From assembly GCF_003058085.1 (NCBI RefSeq), contig NZ_QBUD01000002.1:310001-374000 (forward strand): a stretch of 64,000 nt of DNA. Reading direction: 5' to 3'. Source of the stretch: Yoonia sediminilitoris. Its GTDB lineage: Bacteria; Pseudomonadota; Alphaproteobacteria; Rhodobacterales; Rhodobacteraceae. The translations under genes were made by a program, and so were the position numbers. Positions 18,411-27,464 of this stretch are shown in pieces. Under the pieces are notes generated by a model. It did not search any database, was not told where the DNA came from, and was given only the letters and a program-made list of their open reading frames with translations. The stretch's first letter is position 1; the number at the start of each line of letters is the position of its first letter.

Positions 18411-19745
18411 ATGAGTGATGCAAACAAAGTTGTCTGGTCCGAAGGGCTGTTCCTGCGTCCGCAGCATATGCAGCAGCAGGATCGCCACACCGAAAGCCTC
18501 GTGCGAGGGGCGATGCAGGCAGCCCCGCATCAGAATTTCGGGTTCCGTGACCTGACACTTGATGATGCCGCCATTCAGGCGGGGCAGGTCGGGATGACCT
18601 ATGCCCGTGGCATTTTCCCTGACGGCACCCCTTTTGCGATGCCCGATATGACGACAGGCTTGCAGGCGGTCACAGTGACCGCTGGCACCAAATCGGGACT
18701 TGTCAGCTTTGGAGTGCCTGCGCTCAAGCCCGGTACAGCAACGATTGATCCGCAAAGCGGCGGACTAGCGGGGGGGCGTTACCACGGGCAGATCGACACG
18801 ATCCGCGACACCATCAAGGGCGGCGCGGACGCCGCAGAAATCGAAGTCGCCCGCCTTGCCCCGCGCCTGTTCCTGCCCGGCGAGGCCACAGACGGCTACA
18901 CCGTTCTGCCTGTCGCCCGTATCAATGGCCTGCTGGCTGACGGCTCTGTTGCGATTGACGCTGACTTCCTTGCCCCTTCGTTGGTCACATCCGCTTGCCC
19001 TTGGTACGCAGGTTTCCTGCAAGAGGTGCTGACTGGGCTGGACCGTATCGCGCAGGCCCATGGCGGGATTGTCATGGGGGGCGCAGGGGCATCGGTTGAA
19101 AATCTGCTGATCCTTGAGTTGGCCAACACCGCCCGCCCGCGCATCGCGCATATGATGGCGCAAGACCTGTTTCACCCGTCCGAGCTATTCATGGAGCTTG
19201 CCGGTCTTGCTGGTCGCATGGCCACCTTTGGCAGTTCATCGCGCAGCATGTCAGAATTGCCGGTTTACGAACATAATGACCCGCAGGCAGGTTTTGCCGC
19301 TCTGACTGACACACTGCGGTCGCTCATCCTGTCGCTGCGCCATGTCGAAGTGAAGAACCACCCGCTGAAAGTGGCCCGGCATGACGAAAATGTCTGGACC
19401 GTCCGCATCGACAACACCGATATTATCAACAACAGCCGGATTGTGCTGCGTATCGGTGGCGAGATGTCAGAGGCGATGCTGCGCAAGATCTTTGTCGAAC
19501 AGGCCACTGTGGGGGCCGCGGATGAATTCGATGCGCTCTGGAAATCCAAGCTGACAGGGATTCCGCTCAAGCCGCTCCATTCGCAGCCCCGCGAAATCCC
19601 CTATGATGGCGAAAGGCTGTGCCTTGAACTGGACCGTAATTCCGAACATTGGGCCAAGCTGGCCGATGCGCCCGGCTTTGTGATCGGCGTTGCCGGCAAG
19701 CTGGACAAGGCCCCGCTGATTGACTGCTACGCGGTGAAACGATGA
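18411..19745 (+). CDS. tssK: T6SS baseplate-membrane connector TssK
   Basis: A 444-residue protein with the TssK opening (VVWSEGLFLRPQHMQQQDRHTES), a central PLYEHND-like motif (LPVYEHNDPQAGFAALTDTLRSLI) and the C-terminal LCLELDRNSEHWAKL. TssK trimers bridge the baseplate wedges to the membrane complex. It has normal length and no signal peptide. The stop overlaps the tssL start by four bases. Confidence 0.95.
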   Translation: MSDANKVVWSEGLFLRPQHMQQQDRHTESLVRGAMQAAPHQNFGFRDLTLDDAAIQAGQVGMTYARGIFPDGTPFAMPDMTTGLQAVTVTAGTKSGLVSFGVPALKPGTATIDPQSGGLAGGRYHGQIDTIRDTIKGGADAAEIEVARLAPRLFLPGEATDGYTVLPVARINGLLADGSVAIDADFLAPSLVTSACPWYAGFLQEVLTGLDRIAQAHGGIVMGGAGASVENLLILELANTARPRIAHMMAQDLFHPSELFMELAGLAGRMATFGSSSRSMSELPVYEHNDPQAGFAALTDTLRSLILSLRHVEVKNHPLKVARHDENVWTVRIDNTDIINNSRIVLRIGGEMSEAMLRKIFVEQATVGAADEFDALWKSKLTGIPLKPLHSQPREIPYDGERLCLELDRNSEHWAKLADAPGFVIGVAGKLDKAPLIDCYAVKR

Positions 19746-21085
19746 CAAAGGACGACCCCTTCGGTCTGGAAACAGACCCCGAACGGACCCGCATCCGCCC
19801 GGCCAAAGCGCGGCCCAAGCCGCCGCCTGAAGTGGCCCATGTGGCGGTGGACGCAAGCGCGCGAATGCGCGCCGGGCAAACCAGCGACAACCCGTTGGTC
19901 TCTGCGTTTTCGATCCTGCTGGGGCTGGCCCCGCAGTTGCAATCCGCCCAAGCGGTCGAAAATCCCGAAACCCTGCGCGCACGTTTGCTTGATAACCTCA
20001 ATTACGCGCGTGACAGCGCAGTGTCGTCGGGTATTCCCTTGTCGCGGGCGGATCAGGCGGCGTGGTTTGTGGCGGCGCTGCTGGATGATATCGTGTTGAA
20101 TACACCGTGGGGTGGCCATTCATCATGGCCACGCCAGCCACTTGTCGCCACGCTTTATGGTGATGTTGACGCGGGAGAGAGGTTCTTTGCCCGCACCGAT
20201 GAATTGCTGCGTTACCCTGACCGCGACAAGGATATGCTGGAACTGGTGTTCATCTGCCTGTCGTTCGGCTTTCGGGGTATGCACCGTGTCACTGGCAGCG
20301 CTGGCGATGGGGCACTAGCCCAGTTGCGTGGCCAATTGGCCCGCCAATTGCGCGATCCGCAAGCCGACGCCGCGCCCCTGTCACCGAATTGGCAAGGTGT
20401 TGCCGCGCCGCAGGAAAAGCAGGCTTTTGCCGTGCCATACTGGGCCATGGGCCTGATCGCCGTGGCCGTCATGTTGATGGTCTATGTGGGCCTGTCGATG
20501 CGTTTGTCGGGCAAGTCCGAACAGCTTTATGCACTTGCCGATGTGCTGCCGCCCCCCACAAGGGCCGAGATTTTCCGCCCAGTACGCGATACCGCCCCAG
20601 TGGAAGAAATCGAATTACCAACCGTGTCGCTTGACCTGCTGCCGCTCTTTGCAGAGGCCGCCCCGCCCGATGCGCTGGATGCGCTGACCGGACGCGAGGA
20701 TGTATCGCTGGTGGTCATCGCCATTCAGGCAACCGACCCCGAAGTTTTCAGGTCGGCCAAGGCCGACATCAATGATGAATATCGGGACCTGATCAATGCA
20801 TTGGCACGGGTCATTTTGGAAAATGGCGACGTCATCGGTGGCGTCAGCGTGGTCGGCCATACAGACAGCATCCCGGTGCAACGCTCCAACCCATTTGCGT
20901 CCAACCAGGGGCTGAGCGAGGCACGCGCGAAAGCCGTTGCTGATTTGCTGGTCGCTGCTGGTGTGCCGACGGGTATCGTCACATCATCGGGCAAGGCCGC
21001 CGCTGAGCCAATCGCCGACAATGGCACCCGCGAAGGGCGCGCGCGCAATCGCCGGGTTGAATTGATCATTGCCAAGAGAGTCTGA
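19742..21085 (+). CDS. tssL: T6SS inner-membrane protein TssL with OmpA-like tail
   Basis: A 447-residue protein. The cytoplasmic DotU domain (about 40-190) has SRADQAAWFVAALLDDIVLNTPWG and MLELVFICLSFGFRGMHRV. One membrane helix lies at about 233-254. The periplasmic C-terminal OmpA-type peptidoglycan-binding domain has VSVVGHTDSIPV, LSEARAKAVADLL and RARNRRVEL. It is therefore an extended TssL able to anchor the membrane complex to the cell wall. It partners TssM, encoded four bases downstream. Confidence 0.93.
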   Translation: MTKDDPFGLETDPERTRIRPAKARPKPPPEVAHVAVDASARMRAGQTSDNPLVSAFSILLGLAPQLQSAQAVENPETLRARLLDNLNYARDSAVSSGIPLSRADQAAWFVAALLDDIVLNTPWGGHSSWPRQPLVATLYGDVDAGERFFARTDELLRYPDRDKDMLELVFICLSFGFRGMHRVTGSAGDGALAQLRGQLARQLRDPQADAAPLSPNWQGVAAPQEKQAFAVPYWAMGLIAVAVMLMVYVGLSMRLSGKSEQLYALADVLPPPTRAEIFRPVRDTAPVEEIELPTVSLDLLPLFAEAAPPDALDALTGREDVSLVVIAIQATDPEVFRSAKADINDEYRDLINALARVILENGDVIGGVSVVGHTDSIPVQRSNPFASNQGLSEARAKAVADLLVAAGVPTGIVTSSGKAAAEPIADNGTREGRARNRRVELIIAKRV

Positions 21086-21088
21086 CCT

Positions 21089-24000
21089 ATGCGGATTTTG
21101 AAATCCATCTTCGGCTTTTTGTTTTCGCGGTTCCTTTGGACCCTGATAGGAATCACCCTGCTCTGCGTTCTGATCTGGTTTTACGGGCCGCTGTTCCAGT
21201 TCGGTACCGCGACCCCGCTGGGGTCTGAAATTGCGCGGGTTATCGGTATCGGCCTTATTCTGGTGTTCTGGCTTGTCATGATGCTGATGCGCCAGATCAG
21301 GGCCGCGCGCGCCAACCGGATGTTCGTCAGCGAACTGGCCACCCCTGCCGAGGCAAGCCTGACGCCGGGCGAGGAAAACGTGGCAGAGGTGCAGGATAAA
21401 TTCCTTGGCATCCTTGACCAGATGAAGAAATCCAAGCTGGGGGGGCGTAAATTCCTGCGCGATATGCCGTGGTACGTGATTGTGGGACCACCGGGAACAG
21501 GCAAGACAACCGCGCTCAAGCAGTCGGGTCTGAACTTCCCGATTGATCTGTCCGACGACATCAAAGGCGTTGGAGGGACCCGCAATTGCGACTGGTTCTT
21601 TACCGATGATGTGGTGTTGATCGACACGGCTGGCCGCTATGTCGAACAGCAAAGTGACCCTGATGTGGATTCCACCGAATGGTTCGGCTTTCTGCGTCTG
21701 CTCAAGAAACACCGCGGCAGACGTGCGCTGAACGGCGTTATCCTCACCCTGTCGGTGCAGGAGTTGACCGCGGGCGAAGCGACCCTGCGCGAGCACGGCC
21801 GCCAGATCCGCAAGCGCCTGCAAGAATTGCGCGATGAGTTGGGCATTGACCTGCCCGTCTATCTGCTGATCACCAAGGCCGACCTGATTGCCGGATTTGA
21901 GCCCTTCTTTCACGATATGTCCAACAGCGAACGTGAACAGGTCTGGGGGGCAACCCTGCCTGTGGGTGCGCGTGTTGATACCGATATGGTTGGCCGCGAG
22001 ATGAAAGCCTTGCTGCACGGATTGTCACGGCGCACAACCAACCGTGTCGCCGATGATATCCCTGTTGAGGACCGCGCAGCCGCCTTCCGCTTTCCGGCGC
22101 AACTGGATGCGCTGACCGGCCCGCTCAAGCAATTGATCGAAACGATCTTTGGCGAAAGCCGCTATGAAGATGCGCCGCGTATGCGCGGCTTCTACTTCAC
22201 ATCTGCCACGCAGGAAGGGTCCCCCGTCGATGCGCTGGTCAACAGCATGGCCGCGAACTTTGGCCTGCCGCGTGCGACCACAGCAACGCGCGGCTATGGC
22301 GAAAAGCGGTCATTCTTTTTGCGCAACCTGATGACCGACCTGATCTTTCCAGAGGCTGGACTGGGCACCTTTGACCCTAAAGCAGAGGACCGCCGCCGCT
22401 GGATCTGGCGCGGGTCGCTTGTGGCGGCAACTGTGATCGCGTTGGTCGCCAGCGGCCTGTTCATCGGGTCCTATGTGCAGCAGGCCCGCGCGCTTGCATC
22501 TTACGAGGACGACCTGAGCGGCCTCAATGCGCGCTTGTCCAACATCGCATCACGACAGGCACCAACCGACCCGCTTGATTTGCCCCTGGCGCTTGACGCC
22601 ATTGACGAAGTCGCCCGCGCGGGCGGCGCGGCGCCCGCTGGCTTTCTGGCCGCCATCGGCCCCACAGCCAGCGCCGAGCGGCTCCGCGCGCGTCAGATTG
22701 CCTATGATCGCAGCCTTGATCATATACTGAGCCCACGCATGGTCGCCCTGCTTGAGGCGACGATGTGGCGACGCATCCGCGACCCCGAATATCTGCTGGG
22801 CGCGTTGAAAACCTATCAGATGATGACCGGGCACGCGCCCTTTGATCAGCAGTTCGTTGAAAATTGGTGGGGCGAACAATTGCCGACCTATGCCCCGATT
22901 GACCCGTTCCCCGATCAGGCCGCGATTGACCATCAGGCCGCCGCCATCGCCCATATGGCCACATCGCAAGATCGGTTTGCCGCTGATCCGGCCTTGATCA
23001 CTGCCGCACTGGAAAGCGTCTGCACGATACCGATAAGCCTGCGCGCCTATCGTGCACTGATGAGCGACCCAGAGGTCGCCAACCTGCCCGAATGGGCGCC
23101 AGCAACCTACATGGGCCCCAACGGTGCGCAGACATTCACGCGCCTGTCGGAAAAATCCCTGCGCGTCGGCGTGCCCGGTGCCTTTACCTACAAAGGGTTC
23201 CACGAAGTCGTAGCCCCCCGCGTGCCCGCTGTTGCAGCCCAAGCTGCGGTAGATCGCACGGTGTTTGCCGGTGGCTGTGCGGAAAGTGCGGATGCCTCCG
23301 AAAGCAGTATCGAGGCGGACATCACCAAGCTCTACTATGACGACTTCATCGACAAATGGGACAGCCTGCTGCGTGATTTGCGGATCACCCCGATCAACGA
23401 TCTGCAACAGGCCAGCAACAACATCAAAGACCTGTCGTCGGCGGATTCATCGTTGCAACGCCTGTTAACGGCGGTTGTGCAGGAAACCGACCTGACAAGG
23501 CCCACCGATGCAGAGGTCGCACAGGATGCGGCTGCTTTGGGTTTTCTGGCGGTCGCCCGCAAAAAGGCCGCGACGCTGACCCGAATTGGCAAGAAATCCG
23601 GACTAAGCCAGCGCTTGGGCGGTGCCGCCGCCGAAGCGGCGCTGATCGGTGAACCTGTCGCGCTGCATTTCAAACCGCTCCGCGCGGCCGTGATGGAAGT
23701 GGACGGCGAACCGCCCTTGCTGACCGACACCAATGCAGCCCTTGTGGCCCTGTCCAACGAATTGCAGATCATTATCGCCAGTCCAAACCCGGCGGCGGCG
23801 CTGCTTGCCTCGGGCGGGTTGCCGATATTGACAGGGGCCGTCGCGAACGAGGCGCGCGTGCTGCCAGACCCGATTGATGACTGGGTCGCGGGCATCGCCG
23901 ACGATACTGACGTTGTGACCCGCGACGCGATTGTGGCGCAATTGAACGCGCGCTGGCGCGCCGATGTGCTGCCATTTTGCAATGCCGCCACCAAGGGCCG

Positions 24001-24625
24001 TTATCCGTTTGATAAATCCAGCCGCATTGATGTGAATACACTGGATTTTGACCGGCTGTTCGGCCCGGGCAAGCTGGTAGATACTTTCATCAACGACAGC
24101 CTTGCCGACTATGTGGACACCGACACGCGGCCTTGGCAGTGGCGTGCTGATTTCGGACTGCCACCCGACGCGCTGGCCCCCTTTGAAAATGCACGCGCCA
24201 TTCGGGATGCTTTGTTTGCAGGTGGCGTTGGCCCTGTGATCGGGTTCAACCTGACGCCCCAGGACCTGAGCCCCAATGCATCCCGCGTGACCCTGAACGT
24301 CGATGGCAACAGCCTGAGCTATTTTAATGCCAGCGCCGCTGCCACGCGCATGTCATGGCCGGGTCCGAACGGAACCAATATGATCAACCTGTCGTTTGTG
24401 CCGCTGGATGGCGGGGCAGAGGCGATCAGCACCCAAACCGGAAGTTGGGCGATTCTGCGCCTGATTGATGCGGGGCAACTATCGCCCACAGCACTACCGG
24501 AAGTGTTCAACCTGCGGCTGGCTGCCGGTGGCTATAGCGCCAGCTTCCTGTTGCAAGCCAGCAGCGTGATAAATCCTTTCGACCTGACGATCTTTTCGGG
24601 CTTCAGTTGTCCCGAAGGATTCTAG
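21089..24625 (+). CDS. tssM: T6SS inner-membrane protein TssM (IcmF)
   Basis: A 1178-residue protein of normal length. Two N-terminal membrane helices (about 15-35 and 50-70) precede the cytoplasmic NTPase domain, with Walker A GPPGTGKTT near 132-140 and DTAGRY near 180. A third membrane helix (about 447-467) leads to the large periplasmic part. The end carries GRYPFDKSSRIDVNTLDFDRLFGPGKLV and RPWQWRADF, conserved in the TssM C-terminal domain that contacts TssJ. The Walker motif is intact, so NTP binding is expected. A second, truncated TssM-like gene is present at 27465. Confidence 0.95.
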   Translation: MRILKSIFGFLFSRFLWTLIGITLLCVLIWFYGPLFQFGTATPLGSEIARVIGIGLILVFWLVMMLMRQIRAARANRMFVSELATPAEASLTPGEENVAEVQDKFLGILDQMKKSKLGGRKFLRDMPWYVIVGPPGTGKTTALKQSGLNFPIDLSDDIKGVGGTRNCDWFFTDDVVLIDTAGRYVEQQSDPDVDSTEWFGFLRLLKKHRGRRALNGVILTLSVQELTAGEATLREHGRQIRKRLQELRDELGIDLPVYLLITKADLIAGFEPFFHDMSNSEREQVWGATLPVGARVDTDMVGREMKALLHGLSRRTTNRVADDIPVEDRAAAFRFPAQLDALTGPLKQLIETIFGESRYEDAPRMRGFYFTSATQEGSPVDALVNSMAANFGLPRATTATRGYGEKRSFFLRNLMTDLIFPEAGLGTFDPKAEDRRRWIWRGSLVAATVIALVASGLFIGSYVQQARALASYEDDLSGLNARLSNIASRQAPTDPLDLPLALDAIDEVARAGGAAPAGFLAAIGPTASAERLRARQIAYDRSLDHILSPRMVALLEATMWRRIRDPEYLLGALKTYQMMTGHAPFDQQFVENWWGEQLPTYAPIDPFPDQAAIDHQAAAIAHMATSQDRFAADPALITAALESVCTIPISLRAYRALMSDPEVANLPEWAPATYMGPNGAQTFTRLSEKSLRVGVPGAFTYKGFHEVVAPRVPAVAAQAAVDRTVFAGGCAESADASESSIEADITKLYYDDFIDKWDSLLRDLRITPINDLQQASNNIKDLSSADSSLQRLLTAVVQETDLTRPTDAEVAQDAAALGFLAVARKKAATLTRIGKKSGLSQRLGGAAAEAALIGEPVALHFKPLRAAVMEVDGEPPLLTDTNAALVALSNELQIIIASPNPAAALLASGGLPILTGAVANEARVLPDPIDDWVAGIADDTDVVTRDAIVAQLNARWRADVLPFCNAATKGRYPFDKSSRIDVNTLDFDRLFGPGKLVDTFINDSLADYVDTDTRPWQWRADFGLPPDALAPFENARAIRDALFAGGVGPVIGFNLTPQDLSPNASRVTLNVDGNSLSYFNASAAATRMSWPGPNGTNMINLSFVPLDGGAEAISTQTGSWAILRLIDAGQLSPTALPEVFNLRLAAGGYSASFLLQASSVINPFDLTIFSGFSCPEGF

Positions 24626-24629
24626 AGCC

Positions 24630-25070
24630 ATGGAAAAGGGTCTGTTCGGCAAACTGCCGTCGCATGGTGATTTCATTGCGCGTGGGCTGACGTCACCGCA
24701 ACGGCAGGCGTTGGATCGCTGGCTCACGCAGAATATCGGTCAAATGACCTTGCCCACTGACGGTTTGCGCCTGCGCTGGGCACTTGGCGGTGCGCCGATG
24801 GTCGCCGCGATCATGCCCAGCAAGGACAAGGCCGGGCGTGTGTTCCCGATCATGGCGGTGACCGATGATACAAACGTCAATTGGGCGGACGCAGCTGCCC
24901 ATGTGCTGGCGCATGCCATCGCGGACGGATCGGATGCACAGGCAACCTTTGACGCACTGCCACTGCCAACCGAACCACCCGGCGCGCCGTTCACCGAAGC
25001 GCTGATCTGGCAAAAAGGCAAAACACCGATGCCACTTGCCGCCGCACTACGGACGCTTAGTTCTGGTTGA
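24630..25070 (+). CDS. tagF: T6SS-associated protein TagF (ImpM)
   Basis: A 146-residue protein with the TagF opening (GLFGKLPSHGDFIARGL) and WLTQNI ... RWALGG ... GRVFPIMAV segments. In Pseudomonas TagF is a repressor that holds the system off independently of phosphorylation. This is a single-domain form; some relatives are fused to PppA. It ends the plus-strand arm and its 3' end overlaps the convergent vgrG by 14 bases, so antisense interaction at the transcript ends is possible. Confidence 0.88.
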   Translation: MEKGLFGKLPSHGDFIARGLTSPQRQALDRWLTQNIGQMTLPTDGLRLRWALGGAPMVAAIMPSKDKAGRVFPIMAVTDDTNVNWADAAAHVLAHAIADGSDAQATFDALPLPTEPPGAPFTEALIWQKGKTPMPLAAALRTLSSG

Positions 25071-27369
25071 TCTTGCTGCCTTTCAGAGAGATCTCCCCAC
25101 CGGCCTTGATGTTGATCTTGCCTGATGCGTCAAGGCTGATGTCCTTGCCTTCGATCCCGATCGTCCCGTCTTTTTGCAGCACAATCATCGCGTTGCCGCA
25201 TTTGATCGTAATTTTACTGTCGGCGGCTTCAAGCAGCAGGTTCTTGTTTGACCGGAATGCGGCATCTTCTTCGGCACTGTGGAAACACTTGCCCGTGACC
25301 ATATAGGTGCCTTCGCCCTCGACCCAGAAACTTTGATCACCGCCGATCTTTTCTTCCTGATTTCCCTTAAGCTGCAAGGTCTGCGACCCATTGATCTGGG
25401 TGGTGTCATTGCCCGAAACCGCATGTTTTTGGTAGCCACCCACAGTGACTGCGCGGTAGCCGGCAACGGTCGTAGACTGCCAGCCGCCTACGGCGCGGCT
25501 TTCCACACCGCCGACCTTGTCGCTGCGCAGACCGCCTACTGTGACCTTTTGATCAATCAGCACATATTGGCTGTGTCCTTTCCAGATCTTTTCGTCAGAA
25601 TCCCCGTCGATCGTGATCTCTTCGTTGCCGCCCACATGCAGCGACCGGTTTGCGCCCACCTGCTCGGCATCGTTTTCCCCGATCTGGACCTGCCGGTTTG
25701 CGCCAATCGCTGTCGCCTTGTCATTGGCGACCGTCTCGGTGCGGTCATGGCCGATATGCTGTTCTGCATCATTGCCCACGGACTGGTATGAATCGTTGCC
25801 GATTTCCTCTTTGAAGTCGTGCCCGATAACCCGCCCTTCATCATTCTTGACCAACTCGTTGTGGTCCTTTTGGGCTTGAAAATAGACCTCTTCCGATCCT
25901 GCCTTATCTTCAAACCGCAGTTCGTTGAACCCGCCGCCACCAAGCGAGCTGTCAGATTTCCAGCCCGATTGCGTGGCATTGCCCGGCAGGCCGTAGGGGG
26001 GCATTTGGGCCGCGTTGTAGACCCGGCCGGTAATGATCGGCTGGTCGGGGTCGCCTTCGAGGAAATCGACAATCACCTCTTGTCCGATACGCGGGATCTG
26101 GATGAAGCCATAGCCCGAGCCTGCCCAAACCGAACTGACCCGCACAAAACAGGACGAATTCTCATCCGACGCACCCTGTCTGTCCCAATGAAACTGGACT
26201 TTCACACGGGCATATTCATCGGTGAAAATCTCTTCTCCGCTGGGGCCGACAACCACGGCAGTTTGCGGGCCGCGCATCACCGGTTTCGGGGTGACGCGGG
26301 GTGGGCGGTATTCTTCGGTCGTGGGCGAGAGGTACAAATCAACCTCGAACCCCTCCTCGATCTCTTGGGTCTGGGCAGTATACTGGCCATCCCACATCCG
26401 GTATTGCGTGCGCAATACGGCGTATTCGGCATTCTCTGCTTCGCGCGGGAATTCCGTCAGCGTGAAAAGCACACCACTGTGCAAGCCGCGCACAGTGGCG
26501 CGGGCAGTCGCGCGCCCCACCGGTGATTTGAGCTCTTCCATGCGCACAGCCGCAAGCGCATCGCCGCGGTCAAGCTCGGTATATTTTCCCGGATAATGAT
26601 ACCTTTCAAGATCGCCCAGATCATGTTCGCCGGAGTTTGCAGACTTGGCGACCAGATCGGCAGCGGGTTTGGTAAAGTCATAATCCGTATGCGTGAATTC
26701 GCCGGTGGTCACGGCCGCCTGCCATGCCCAGCGGGTGATGAAATCGCGGTTGTCAAAAGTTGGCGGCAAATCAGGGGCAAAGGGCACCTCTTCATTGCCG
26801 GGCACCGTCGCGAGCCCGCTCAGCGTATCCACAAGCACAAGTGTGTGCATGCCTTCGGCGAACTCGAAGAAGGTAAAGATGCCCTCATGCTCCATCCAGC
26901 GCATCAGAAAATCGAGATCGCTTTCCCCGTATTGCACGCAATAGGGAATGGGCTGATAGGAACCCTGCAACCGTATTTCATATTTCGCGGCAGGATACTC
27001 ACCAAAGATCTCTTCGATGATCTCGACCACGCTCATGTTCTGGAAAATGCGGTTATCCGTGGATTTTGACAAGAACCAGAGCCACGGACGCAGCCGCGCA
27101 TGATAGCGCACCCATTGCCCATTGATTTCCGACAGCCGCAATTCATCGACAAGTCCGTGCAGAAAGACCGGCTCTTCGTCTTCTGACCCGATCTTGATCT
27201 CGATCGCCTGCCCAAGAAGGTCGGGGGCTGCGATGTCGATATCCTCGCTGACCATTTCAAGATCAAAATCGAAACAGCTGCTGATCTGGTCGTGGCCCGT
27301 CATCTGGGAAAACAGCAAAACATCTTCGCCAAGCGGGGTCTTGATCGTTATTTCGCGTCCTGTGGTCAT
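25057..27369 (-). CDS. vgrG: T6SS spike protein VgrG (TssI)
   Basis: A 770-residue VgrG. The N-terminal phage-gp44/gp27-like part opens with ITIKTPLGEDVLLFSQMTGHD and has YCVQYGESDLDFLMRWMEHEGIFTFFEF. The OB-fold has QTAVVVGPSGEEIFTDEYARVKVQFHWDR and SSVWAGSGYGFIQIPRIGQEVIVDFLEGDPDQPIITGRVYN (family landmarks). A long beta-helix with repeating GN/GD turns leads to a strand-rich end (about 720-770) with no added effector domain. It should trimerise and take the DUF4150 tip protein. It is the last gene of the minus-strand operon of phosphatase, peptidase and TssLM-like protein. Confidence 0.95.
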   Translation of the reverse strand: MTTGREITIKTPLGEDVLLFSQMTGHDQISSCFDFDLEMVSEDIDIAAPDLLGQAIEIKIGSEDEEPVFLHGLVDELRLSEINGQWVRYHARLRPWLWFLSKSTDNRIFQNMSVVEIIEEIFGEYPAAKYEIRLQGSYQPIPYCVQYGESDLDFLMRWMEHEGIFTFFEFAEGMHTLVLVDTLSGLATVPGNEEVPFAPDLPPTFDNRDFITRWAWQAAVTTGEFTHTDYDFTKPAADLVAKSANSGEHDLGDLERYHYPGKYTELDRGDALAAVRMEELKSPVGRATARATVRGLHSGVLFTLTEFPREAENAEYAVLRTQYRMWDGQYTAQTQEIEEGFEVDLYLSPTTEEYRPPRVTPKPVMRGPQTAVVVGPSGEEIFTDEYARVKVQFHWDRQGASDENSSCFVRVSSVWAGSGYGFIQIPRIGQEVIVDFLEGDPDQPIITGRVYNAAQMPPYGLPGNATQSGWKSDSSLGGGGFNELRFEDKAGSEEVYFQAQKDHNELVKNDEGRVIGHDFKEEIGNDSYQSVGNDAEQHIGHDRTETVANDKATAIGANRQVQIGENDAEQVGANRSLHVGGNEEITIDGDSDEKIWKGHSQYVLIDQKVTVGGLRSDKVGGVESRAVGGWQSTTVAGYRAVTVGGYQKHAVSGNDTTQINGSQTLQLKGNQEEKIGGDQSFWVEGEGTYMVTGKCFHSAEEDAAFRSNKNLLLEAADSKITIKCGNAMIVLQKDGTIGIEGKDISLDASGKINIKAGGEISLKGSKINQN

Positions 27370-27464
27370 GGGTCAATTCGCCTTTTGAAAATATGCTCAG
27401 CGCGCTCGGGTCAAAAAATCATGACCCTTATAGCCCAGAAAAATCGCTGCGTCAGGTAAGGGTA

